Shown here piece by piece: positions 43,260-50,771 of a stretch of DNA of 64,000 nucleotides (position 1 is its first letter; each line of letters opens with the position of its first letter). The stretch is from positions 7,583,237 through 7,647,236 of the forward strand of contig NZ_VFOZ01000001.1 of the NCBI RefSeq assembly GCF_006716425.1, given 5' to 3'. The notes under the pieces are model-generated. The model was not told the origin of the DNA. It saw only the letters and a program-made list of their open reading frames with translations, and did no database searches. The DNA comes from Actinoallomurus bryophytorum (GTDB lineage: Bacteria; Actinomycetota; Actinomycetes; Streptosporangiales; Streptosporangiaceae). The position numbers and the translations under genes were made by a program.

Positions 43260-44212
43260 GCGACCTCGACGCACGGCCCGCGGTGACGGAGACCCACGCG
43301 GTGGCCGGTGACGGCGCGGTGGTGGAGGTCTTCGAGTCCCGGCGGGTCCCGCTCGGTGGCATCCGCGACATGCGCGTCGACCGCGTGCTCCCGCACCGGT
43401 CGCTGCCCACCGTCGGCGGCTGGTGTTTCCTGGACCAGTTCGGCCCACAACGTACCGACATGCGCGTGCTGCCGCATCCGCATACCGGCCTGCAGACGGT
43501 CACGTGGCCACTGCGGGGTGAGATCCGGCATCGCGACAGCCTCGGCAGCGACGTACTCGTACGCCCCGGCCAGCTGAACCTCATGACCGCGGGCCACGGC
43601 GTGGCGCACTCGGAGCTGTCGATCGGCGACGCGCCGCTGCTGCACGCCTTCCAGCTGTGGCTGGCACTGCCGGCGGACCGGGCCGGCATCGAGCCCGCCT
43701 TCGAGCAGCACACCGAGCTGCCGATCTACGAGCACGGCGGCGTACGGGCGACCGTCATCGTCGGGACGCTGGGGGACGCCGTGTCGCCCGCGACCGTGCA
43801 CACACCGCTGGTCGGCGCCGACCTGGAGATCGCCGCCGGCGCGGTGGCGGGCATTCCGCTGCGCCCCGGCTTCGAGCATGCCCTGCTGGTCGTCGAGGGC
43901 GAGGTAGAGGTGGGCGGCACCACGGTCGCGGCCGGACCGCTGGTCTACCTCGGCACCGGACGCGACACCCTGCCGGTGTCCGCGCCCGGCGGCGCACGCG
44001 CCCTCCTGCTCGGCGGCGAGCCGTTCCCCGACGAGCTCGTCATGTGGTGGAACTTCGTCGGGCGCAGCCATGAGGAGGTCGCGGCCGCCCGCGCCGACTG
44101 GGAGCGCGGCGACGCCCGGTTCGGGAAGGTCGCCGGGCACGGCGACGAGCGCATCCCCGCCCCCGCGCTGCCCGGCGTCCACCTGCGGCCCCGTGGCCGC
44201 AGGCCACGTTGA
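43256..44212 (+). CDS. Pirin family protein
   Basis: 318 residues in two cupin domains. The N-terminal domain has the metal ligands HPHTGLQTVTW (two His) and TAGHGVAHSELS (His, Glu), as in human and bacterial pirins. VDRVLPHRSLPTVGGWCFLD is the typical lead-in. The C-terminal cupin begins around LHAFQLWLALPADR. Pirins bind Fe and some degrade quercetin, but roles in Actinobacteria are mostly unknown. ATG 43256 overlaps the preceding stop. Confidence 0.92.
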   Translation: MSDLDARPAVTETHAVAGDGAVVEVFESRRVPLGGIRDMRVDRVLPHRSLPTVGGWCFLDQFGPQRTDMRVLPHPHTGLQTVTWPLRGEIRHRDSLGSDVLVRPGQLNLMTAGHGVAHSELSIGDAPLLHAFQLWLALPADRAGIEPAFEQHTELPIYEHGGVRATVIVGTLGDAVSPATVHTPLVGADLEIAAGAVAGIPLRPGFEHALLVVEGEVEVGGTTVAAGPLVYLGTGRDTLPVSAPGGARALLLGGEPFPDELVMWWNFVGRSHEEVAAARADWERGDARFGKVAGHGDERIPAPALPGVHLRPRGRRPR

Positions 44213-44245
44213 CCTCGAGCGGGGTCGAGGTTCTAGGTTGATTCC

Positions 44246-45070
44246 ATGAGCCCGGACGATCCCGCGTACGGCTGGCACGGAGACCTGCTGGATCTGGACG
44301 CCTACCTGGCCCGGATCGGGGTCGAGGGGGAGCTTCCGCCGACCGTGGGGACCCTGCGGGTCCTGATGCGCGCCCACGCCCTGGCGATCCCGTTCGAGAA
44401 CCTGGAGATCGTGCTGGGCCGCCCCATCCTGCTGGGCGTCGAGGACCTCCAGGCCAAGATGGTCCGCGCGTCGCGCGGCGGCTACTGCTTCGAACACGTC
44501 ACGTTGTTCGCGGCGGTGCTGGAACGCCTGGGCTTCGGCGTGACCGGGCTGTCGGCGCGGGTCCGGATGGGCTCGGGTGCGCTGCGGCCGGCCACACACG
44601 CGCTGCTGCGCGTGGCGGCCGAGGACGGCGGGGACTGGATCTGCGACGTGGGCTTCGGGCACGGCCAGCTGGAGCCGATCGAGCTCGCCGACGGCGCCGG
44701 GACGACGCGGGACAGGTGGGCGTTCCGGCTGGAGCGCGGCGTCGAGGGGTGGCTGCTGTACGCGGGCCCGCTCGACCTGCACTCCTTCACGCTCGACCCG
44801 CGTTACGCCATCGACTACGTCGTGTTCGACCACTACGTCTCCACGCATCCCCGGTCGCCGTTCGTCGGGCGGCTGATCGCCCAGTGCGTACGGCCCGAGA
44901 TCCGTTACGCACTGGACGGCACGACCCTCACCTCGACCCGGGTGGACGGGACCGACGAGACCGTACGGCTCGAACCGGGCGAGGTGCCGAAGGTGCTGGA
45001 AGAGGTGTTCGGGATCGTCCTGGACGAGCAGGACACGGCGCGGCTCGTCGCCGTGCTCGCGGCGGGGTAG
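44246..45070 (+). CDS. nat: Arylamine N-acetyltransferase
   Basis: 274 residues. The Cys-His-Asp triad of NAT enzymes is complete: RGGYCFEHV (Cys near 76), PATHALLRV (His near 113) and DWICDVGFGHG (Asp near 131). The N-terminal helical domain opens DLDAYLARIGVEGELPPTVG, then LRVLMRAHALAIPFENLE, a strong family match. It transfers acetyl or another acyl from CoA to aromatic amines and hydrazines. In Actinobacteria it may handle endogenous acyl-CoAs. Monocistronic. Confidence 0.95.
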   Translation: MSPDDPAYGWHGDLLDLDAYLARIGVEGELPPTVGTLRVLMRAHALAIPFENLEIVLGRPILLGVEDLQAKMVRASRGGYCFEHVTLFAAVLERLGFGVTGLSARVRMGSGALRPATHALLRVAAEDGGDWICDVGFGHGQLEPIELADGAGTTRDRWAFRLERGVEGWLLYAGPLDLHSFTLDPRYAIDYVVFDHYVSTHPRSPFVGRLIAQCVRPEIRYALDGTTLTSTRVDGTDETVRLEPGEVPKVLEEVFGIVLDEQDTARLVAVLAAG

Positions 45071-45189
45071 CCGCCTGACCTGGTGGAATGCGAATTATCG
45101 GGTGTTCTGCCCGGAAAACCGGTTGAAACCGGTGATCATCTTCTGGCGTCATAGTCACGGCACACCGGACGTCTGGAGAGGAGATGGTG

Positions 45190-46380
45190 ATGCCGTACAC
45201 AATGCGAGGCGGTCACATTCCGATCCGGATGTGGGCCGACCCCGCCGACGTCGAGTCGGGCGCGCTCGACCAGCTCCGCAACGTCTCGAACCTGCCCTGG
45301 GTGCACGGAGTCGCGGTCATGCCGGACGTGCACTACGGCAAGGGCGCGACGGTCGGCTCGGTCATCGCGATGCGGGACGCCGTCGCTCCGGCCGCGGTCG
45401 GCGTGGACATCGGCTGCGGGATGACCGCGGTCAGGTCCAGTCTCACCGTCGACGACCTGCCCGACGACCTGAGCCGCCTGCGCGCCAAGATCGAGAAGGC
45501 GGTGCCGGTCGGACGCGGCGCGCACAAGACCGCGGTCGACCCGTCGGCCGTACCGGGGCTGAAGGAACGCGGCTGGTACGAGTTCTGGAAGGCCTACGAC
45601 GAGCTGGCGCCGGTCGCCCGTTCCCGCCGTGGCCGTGCGACGTCGCAGCTGGGCACCCTGGGCTCGGGCAACCACTTCCTGGAGCTGTGCGCGGACGTGG
45701 ACGGCACGGTCTGGCTCGTGCTGCACTCGGGCTCGCGCAACATCGGCAAGGAACTCGCCGAGCACCACATCGAGGCCGCGATGCGGCTGCCGCACAACCA
45801 GGACCTGCCCGACCGCGACCTGGCCGTGTTCGTCAACGGCACGCGCAAGATGGAGGAGTACCGCCGGGACCTGTTCTGGGCGCAGGACTACGCGCGGCGC
45901 AACCGCGCCGTGATGATGGCCCTGACGCAGAACGTCGTCTCACGGTTCTTCACCGGCAAGCGGGTCCGCTGGGAGGACGTCATCTCCTGCCACCACAACT
46001 ACGTGGCGGAGGAGACCTACGACGGCGTCGAGCTGCTCATCACCCGCAAGGGCGCGATCCGCGCGGGCGAGGGCGACCTCGGCATCATCCCGGGCTCGAT
46101 GGCGACGGGGACCTACATCGTCCGCGGCCTTGGCAACGAGAGCGCGTTCAACTCGGCGTCCCACGGCGCGGGCCGGAAGATGAGCCGTTCGAAGGCCAAG
46201 AAGTCCTTCACCGTCGATGACCTCATCGAGCAGACCCGGGGCGTCGAGTGCCGCAAGGACCCGGGCGTCATCGACGAGATCCCGGGCGCGTACAAGGACA
46301 TCGAATCGGTGATCGAGGCGCAGACCGACCTCGTCGAGGTCGTCGCCCACCTGCGCCAGCTGATCTGCGTCAAGGGCTAG
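45190..46380 (+). CDS. rtcB: RNA-splicing ligase RtcB
   Basis: 396 residues. RtcB joins RNA 2',3'-cyclic phosphate or 3'-phosphate ends to 5'-OH ends using GTP and Mn2+. Metal and guanylate residues are seen in MPDVHYGKGATVGSV, GVDIGCGMTAVR (Cys), LGSGNHFLEL, LHSGSRNIG, SCHHNYV and the His nucleophile motif SASHGAGRKMSRSKA. ATG 45190 sits 6 bases behind GAGGAG; ATG 45184 is too close. No archease or RNA cyclase gene is adjacent. The length is that of the bacterial RtcB1 group. Confidence 0.95.
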   Translation: MPYTMRGGHIPIRMWADPADVESGALDQLRNVSNLPWVHGVAVMPDVHYGKGATVGSVIAMRDAVAPAAVGVDIGCGMTAVRSSLTVDDLPDDLSRLRAKIEKAVPVGRGAHKTAVDPSAVPGLKERGWYEFWKAYDELAPVARSRRGRATSQLGTLGSGNHFLELCADVDGTVWLVLHSGSRNIGKELAEHHIEAAMRLPHNQDLPDRDLAVFVNGTRKMEEYRRDLFWAQDYARRNRAVMMALTQNVVSRFFTGKRVRWEDVISCHHNYVAEETYDGVELLITRKGAIRAGEGDLGIIPGSMATGTYIVRGLGNESAFNSASHGAGRKMSRSKAKKSFTVDDLIEQTRGVECRKDPGVIDEIPGAYKDIESVIEAQTDLVEVVAHLRQLICVKG

Positions 46381-46447
46381 CCAGGGGCTACCCCGTGCTG
46401 GGGAGGCTCTGCCGGCGCGAGCCGGTGTCGTGTTCCGTCTCAGCGGC

Positions 46448-46487
46448 GTTGCCCCGCCGCCGGCCTGCGAGCCGGTGGCGGGGCAAC
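46448..46487. terminator. Bidirectional terminator between rtcB and the small membrane gene
   Basis: A 17-bp stem GTTGCCCCGCCGCCGGC (46448-46464) / GCCGGTGGCGGGGCAAC (46471-46487) with one G-T pair and a 6-base loop. It lies 67 bases after rtcB and 20 bases after the convergent small gene, so it can serve both. Confidence 0.8.
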
Positions 46488-46507
46488 ACCGTCGTCCTGG
46501 GCTTATG

Positions 46508-46696
46508 TCAGAGCTCGTCCTGGTCGGCGCGCTGCCACCAGGACATGATGCGGTCCGTGACGTGCCAGCTCGCGTAGGCGGCCAGAATGGCGGCCAGGAC
46601 GGCGGCGGCGACACCGATGAGCGGTCGGACGTCGGCGGTGACGGCCACGCTTCGCATGAGCAGGACGGCGGGGACCTCGAACAACCCGTTGGGCAC
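46508..46696 (-). CDS. Small single-pass membrane protein (62 aa)
   Basis: From GTG 46696 behind TGAGGAGAGACC, a strong ribosome site. MPNGLFEVPAVLLMRSVAVT precedes a long hydrophobic helix (LIGVAAAVLAAILAAYASW) and a charged end (RIMSWWQRADQDEL). No family recognised. The good ribosome site, typical composition and following terminator make it a likely real gene. Confidence 0.65.
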   Translation of the reverse strand: MPNGLFEVPAVLLMRSVAVTADVRPLIGVAAAVLAAILAAYASWHVTDRIMSWWQRADQDEL

Positions 46697-46808
46697 GGTC
46701 TCTCCTCAGGGGGCATCCGGCAGGGGGGCGAGCCCGCATCGCACGGCACGGCACACGCGAAGCGCGAGGCTACCAGGACCGACCTGCTAAAACTGACATA
46801 AACCTTGT

Positions 46809-47051
46809 CTATGTCACATATCGGACATCGGGTGGATCGGCCATCCGAAGTGACCTGAGCCCTGTCCGGCGCGGAACCGGTCGACGGGTAGGTGACGACA
46901 CAGTGAACGCCAGGTCGGAGGGTTCCCCCATCGCAGCCGAGATCGCGGAGACCAGCGCGTCCCGGGTGTCGGCGGGAAGAGTCCTCGCGGCGTAGGTGAC
47001 TACGGCCACCCCTTCTTCGAACACCGCCGCGGACGGCGTGTCGATCGGCAA
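46809..47051 (-). CDS. Hypothetical protein (80 aa), weak
   Basis: From TTG 47051, 22 bases after the lipase stop on the same strand. The first half (FEEGVAVVTYAARTLPADTR, LVSAISAAMGEPSDLAF) looks like a folded alpha-beta piece; the second half is basic and low-information. No family recognised and no strong ribosome site. It may be a remnant. Confidence 0.35.
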   Translation of the reverse strand: MPIDTPSAAVFEEGVAVVTYAARTLPADTRDALVSAISAAMGEPSDLAFTVSSPTRRPVPRRTGLRSLRMADPPDVRYVT

Positions 47052-47073
47052 GGCGGCTTCATGTCGCGGGTGT

Positions 47074-47871
47074 TCAGCTTTCCACGTGGCGGGCGATGAA
47101 GCCGGTGACGTCGGCCAGGACCTCGTCCTTGTTGGTCTCGTTGAAGACCTCGTGCCGCGCGCCCGGGTAGATGATCTCGGTCAGGTCCTCGCCGCGGATC
47201 TCGGCGATGCCGCCGCGCGTCGCGTCCAGTGGGACGAGTTCGTCGGCCTCGCCGTGCACCCACAGTGTCGGCAGTGCGCCGAGCCGGCCGGCCGCGGAGA
47301 TCGTGGCCATGCAGCGGTCGAACGCCTCGACCGTCGCGCGCTTGAACGGGCCGTGCCACACCAGTGGGTCGGCCGCGTACGCCTCGCCGACCGGCAGGTC
47401 CCGCGACAGCGTCGCGATGTCGATGGGGATGTCCGGAATCTCTTCGAGCTCGAGCAGCATCTTGATCGGACCCCACCTGCCGAGTACCGGCCCGGACAGC
47501 ACGAGGGCGGTGAGTCCGGTGCCGTACCGCTGTGCGTACCGGGCCGCGATCATCCCGCCCATGGAGTGGCCGATCAGGACGACGGGCAGTCCGGGATGGT
47601 CCGTACGCGCACGGTCCTCGACGGTGTGCAGGTCGGTGACGACCTCCTCGAAGTCGTGGACCAGCACGCGCTCGCCGCCTGACCTGCCGTGGCCCATGTG
47701 GTCGGGCCCGTACACGACCGCACCGTGCCGGAGCAGCGTGTCCGCGACGTGCTCATAGCGTCCGATGTGCTCGCCGTACCCGTGCGCCAGCAGCGCGATC
47801 CAGCGCGGTTCCTCGGCCGGCCAGACGTGAGTGGTGATCTTTTCGCGTTCGCCGTTGAACTCCCATTCCAT
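47074..47871 (-). CDS. Alpha/beta hydrolase, monoacylglycerol lipase-like
   Basis: 265 residues. The oxyanion motif LLAHGYGEHIGRYEHVADTL and the catalytic nucleophile elbow LIGHSMGGMIAARYAQRYG are those of the monoacylglycerol lipase/lysophospholipase (PldB, Hydrolase_4) family. The cap region lies between, the Asp is in WVHGEADELVPLDATR and the His in PGARHEVFNET. No signal peptide, so it acts in the cytoplasm. Substrates are probably monoglycerides or lysophospholipids. Divergent from moaA. Confidence 0.92.
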   Translation of the reverse strand: MEWEFNGEREKITTHVWPAEEPRWIALLAHGYGEHIGRYEHVADTLLRHGAVVYGPDHMGHGRSGGERVLVHDFEEVVTDLHTVEDRARTDHPGLPVVLIGHSMGGMIAARYAQRYGTGLTALVLSGPVLGRWGPIKMLLELEEIPDIPIDIATLSRDLPVGEAYAADPLVWHGPFKRATVEAFDRCMATISAAGRLGALPTLWVHGEADELVPLDATRGGIAEIRGEDLTEIIYPGARHEVFNETNKDEVLADVTGFIARHVES

Positions 47872-47977
47872 GACCCCTCATGATCGGGCCGGGCGGGCTG
47901 GAACACCAGATGTCGGTGCCGGGTTGTATACAGGTCATAGGCTGGAAAGATCGGCAGCTACTTAAGGGGCACTTCCT

Positions 47978-48961
47978 TTGCTCGTTGACGGTTTCGGCCG
48001 GGTCGCGACCGACCTCCGGGTCTCCCTCACCGACCGCTGTAACCTCCGGTGCACTTACTGCATGCCGCCCGAAGGCCTGGACTGGCTGCCAAAGCCCGAG
48101 CTGCTCACCGATGACGAGGTGATCCGGCTCGTGAGCATCGGCGTCGAGCGGCTCGGCATCACCGAGGTGCGCTACACCGGCGGCGAGCCGCTGCTGCGCC
48201 GTAACCTCACCGGGATCGTCGCCGAGACGGCCGCCCTGGGTGCGGAGGTGTCGCTGACCACCAACGGCATCGGGCTGGCGCGGCTCGCGGCTCCGCTGGC
48301 CGAGGCCGGGCTCAGCCGGGTCAACGTCTCCCTGGACACGCTCGACCGCGAGACGTTCAAGCGGCTCGCCCATCGTGACCGCCTCTCCGACGTCCTCGAC
48401 GGGCTGGCCGCCGCCGAGCGCGCGGGCATGAGCCCCGTCAAGGTCAACACCGTCCTCATGCGCGACGTCAACGACCACGACGCCGTCGCGCTGCTGCGCT
48501 ACTGCCTCGACCAGGGGTACGAGCTCCGCTTCATCGAGCAGATGCCGCTGGACGCCCAGCACGGCTGGACCCGCGAGGGCATGGTCACCGCCGACGAGAT
48601 CCTTCAGCGCCTGTCGGCCGCCTTCGACCTGGCCCCGGAGCCCGACGAGGCTCGGGGGAGCGCGCCCGCCGAGACGTTCCTCGTCGACGGCGGCCCGGCC
48701 AAGGTCGGCGTCATCGCCTCGGTGACCAGGCCCTTCTGCGGCGCGTGCGACCGCGTACGGCTCACCGCCGACGGTCAGGTCCGCAACTGCCTGTTCGCGC
48801 GGGAGGAGTCCGACCTGCGTGCCGCGCTGCGTACGGGCGCCTCCGACGACGATCTCGTCGAGCGCTGGCTCGCCGCCGTGGCCGGCAAGCGCCCCGGGCA
48901 CGGCATCGATGATCCGACTTTCCTGCAGCCGACACGTCCGATGTCCGCCATCGGGGGGTAG
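47978..48961 (+). CDS. moaA: GTP 3',8-cyclase MoaA (molybdenum cofactor biosynthesis)
   Basis: 327 residues from TTG 47978. MoaA starts molybdopterin synthesis from GTP as a radical SAM enzyme. The SAM cluster motif is CNLRCTYCMPPEG (CxxxCxxC near 21-28), with GGEPLLRRNL (SAM binding) and the second 4Fe-4S motif CGACDRVRLTADGQVRNC near 249-266. The C-terminal Gly-Gly needed for activity is present. It heads a row with a DUF3467 protein, MobA and DUF6457. The molybdenum cofactor it feeds is needed by the formate dehydrogenase. Confidence 0.96.
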   Translation: MLVDGFGRVATDLRVSLTDRCNLRCTYCMPPEGLDWLPKPELLTDDEVIRLVSIGVERLGITEVRYTGGEPLLRRNLTGIVAETAALGAEVSLTTNGIGLARLAAPLAEAGLSRVNVSLDTLDRETFKRLAHRDRLSDVLDGLAAAERAGMSPVKVNTVLMRDVNDHDAVALLRYCLDQGYELRFIEQMPLDAQHGWTREGMVTADEILQRLSAAFDLAPEPDEARGSAPAETFLVDGGPAKVGVIASVTRPFCGACDRVRLTADGQVRNCLFAREESDLRAALRTGASDDDLVERWLAAVAGKRPGHGIDDPTFLQPTRPMSAIGG

Positions 48962-48971
48962 AAAGGACGGC

Positions 48972-49283
48972 GTGACGGAGCAGCCGCAGGAACACCGGGT
49001 CGAGATCACGGTCCCACCGGACCACGAGGTGGGAGTGCACGCGAGCTTCGCCTCCGTCTGGCGCACCCAGGACTCCTTCGTGATCGACTTCTCCACCGAG
49101 GTACGCCCGCCCGAGGTCGAAGAGGATCCCGAGAGCGGCACCCCGTACCTCCACGTCCCGGCTCGCGTCGTGGCTCGCGTCCGCATCCCGCCCGGCCAGG
49201 TGTGGGAGCTGATGAAGTCCCTCGAACAGAACCTCAGCGCGTACGAGCGGGAGAACACCAAGAGCTCTCATGACGAGCAGTGA
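48972..49283 (+). CDS. DUF3467 family protein
   Basis: 103 residues from GTG 48972 behind GAAAGGA, ten bases after moaA. VGVHASFASVWRTQDSFVID is the family's first block and PARVVARVRIPPGQVWELMK the second, with a helical end SLEQNLSAYERE. The family is conserved but uncharacterised. The last 14 bases overlap mobA, so it is part of the moaA operon. Confidence 0.8.
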   Translation: MTEQPQEHRVEITVPPDHEVGVHASFASVWRTQDSFVIDFSTEVRPPEVEEDPESGTPYLHVPARVVARVRIPPGQVWELMKSLEQNLSAYERENTKSSHDEQ

Positions 49284-49845
49284 GGCCTACGACGCCGTGG
49301 TGCTCGCCGGCGGGGGAGCCCGGCGTCTGCGCGGCGCCGACAAACCAGGCCTTCTGGTCGGCGGACGGCCGCTGGTGGCCTGGGTCGGTGCGGCGGTGGC
49401 CGGCGCGGGACGGCTGGTGCTCGTCGGCCCCGAACGCCCCGAACTCCCGCGGGCGGTCACCGTACGGGAGGATCCGCCCGGCGGAGGCCCGGTTCCCGCG
49501 CTGCGCGCCGGCCTGGCCCTCGTACGTGCGCCATGGGTCGCGGTGCTCGCCGCCGACCTGCCGTTCCTGCGGGCCGAGCACGTCGATGAGCTTCGGCGTT
49601 CGGCGTACGGGCGGGCCGGAGCCGTGCTCGTCGACGCGGACGGGCGATCCCAGTGGCTGGCGGGTGTGTGGAGTACGGCCGCCCTGGCCGGCGCCCTCGC
49701 CCGCCATCACGGCGACTCCCTCCGTGGTCTGATGGACCCGCTCGGGCCGGTGCGCGTGGCGGCGCCGGGGCGGCCCTGGTACGACTGCGACACACCTTCC
49801 GACGTCGAGGCGGCGTCCCGGATGATCGAGGAGAACAGTGCTTGA
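49270..49845 (+). CDS. mobA: Molybdenum cofactor guanylyltransferase MobA-like
   Basis: 191 residues. The nucleotidyltransferase motif VVLAGGGARRLRGADKPGLL (LAGGxSRRxGxDK) is complete, followed by VLAADLPFL (DxPF/L, the metal-binding Asp) and the late WYDCDTPSDVE (D-x-N/D-TP), typical of MobA. It would attach GMP to Mo-molybdopterin, giving MGD for the formate dehydrogenase. It is a short form, common in Actinobacteria, where DUF6457 follows or is fused. Confidence 0.88.
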   Translation: MTSSEAYDAVVLAGGGARRLRGADKPGLLVGGRPLVAWVGAAVAGAGRLVLVGPERPELPRAVTVREDPPGGGPVPALRAGLALVRAPWVAVLAADLPFLRAEHVDELRRSAYGRAGAVLVDADGRSQWLAGVWSTAALAGALARHHGDSLRGLMDPLGPVRVAAPGRPWYDCDTPSDVEAASRMIEENSA

Positions 49846-50080
49846 CGAGTGGATACAGGCGACCTGTGAGGAGCTCGGCCTCGAGCCCGGCGACATGCAC
49901 CGCGATCTGATCCTCGACGTGGCACGCGACGTCGCGCACGGAGTGGCGAGGCCGGCCGCACCCCTGACCGCCTACCTCATGGGCCTGGCCGTCGGGCGGG
50001 GCACGCCCGTACGCGACGCCGCCGCCCGGATCACCGAGATGGCCGAGGGGTGGAACGACCGGCCTCCGAAGGCTGAGTAA
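49838..50080 (+). CDS. DUF6457 family protein
   Basis: 80 residues from GTG 49838, overlapping mobA by 8 bases. LDEWIQATCEELGLEPGDMH, DLILDVARDVAHGVARPAAP and LTAYLMGLAVGRG match the DUF6457 helical domain, which in other actinomycetes is fused to the C-terminus of MobA. Its separate frame here suggests the two halves work together in cofactor maturation. Function unproven. Confidence 0.75.
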   Translation: MLDEWIQATCEELGLEPGDMHRDLILDVARDVAHGVARPAAPLTAYLMGLAVGRGTPVRDAAARITEMAEGWNDRPPKAE

Positions 50081-50164
50081 ATCCCGGCCGGTCATCATGT
50101 GTAGTCGTCCGATGACGTGGTAGGTAGGGCCAGTCGAGACACACCAACGATCACGGAGGCTGGC

Positions 50165-50713
50165 ATGGCCGATTTCCTGACCGATATCAAGACGCTGAGG
50201 GAGCGTGCGCGGGCGGAGATCGACAAGGGGCCGGTCACCGAGGCGTACGGCGCCGACCTGAAACGCGTCATCGAGGTGTGCAACGAGGCGCTCGCCACCG
50301 AGATCGTCTGTGTGCTGCGGTACAAGCGGCACTACTACACGGCGACCGGCATCCATTCAGAGTCGGTGGCGGCCGAGTTCCTCGAACACGCCGCCGACGA
50401 GCAGCGCCACGCCGACCTGCTGGCCGAGCGCATCGCCCAGCTGGGCGGTTCCCCCGACTTCGACCCGGCACGGCTGTCGAGCCGGTCCCACACCGAGTAC
50501 AACGCCAGCTCGGACCTGGTCGAGATGATCAGGGAGGACCTGGTCGCCGAGCGCATCGCGATCGCCTCCTACACCGAGATCGCCCAGTGGATCGGCGACG
50601 GTGACCCCACGACGCGGCGGCTCTTCGAAGAACTCCTCGCCGACGAGGAGGAGCACGCCGACGACCTCAAGTCCCTGCTCGAACGCCTGCCGGCGGATCT
50701 GGCGCGTTCCTGA
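50165..50713 (+). CDS. Bacterioferritin-like / Dps-like ferritin
   Basis: 182 residues from ATG 50165. A four-helix ferritin fold with metal ligands: EVCNEALATEIVCVLRYKRH (Glu of helix A), LEHAADEQRHADLLAERIAQ (ExxH, helix B), MIREDLVAERIAIASYTEIA (Glu, helix C) and LLADEEEHADDLKSLLERL (ExxH, helix D). Iron storage or protection against peroxide is likely. No heme-ligand Met can be placed. Single gene, 69 bases between preceding gene and its probable promoter region. Confidence 0.88.
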   Translation: MADFLTDIKTLRERARAEIDKGPVTEAYGADLKRVIEVCNEALATEIVCVLRYKRHYYTATGIHSESVAAEFLEHAADEQRHADLLAERIAQLGGSPDFDPARLSSRSHTEYNASSDLVEMIREDLVAERIAIASYTEIAQWIGDGDPTTRRLFEELLADEEEHADDLKSLLERLPADLARS

Positions 50714-50771
50714 TCCTTCCGCCCGGGCCGCCGTCCTCCTTGAGGGCGGCGGTTTCTTTTCCGGGGTCTGG

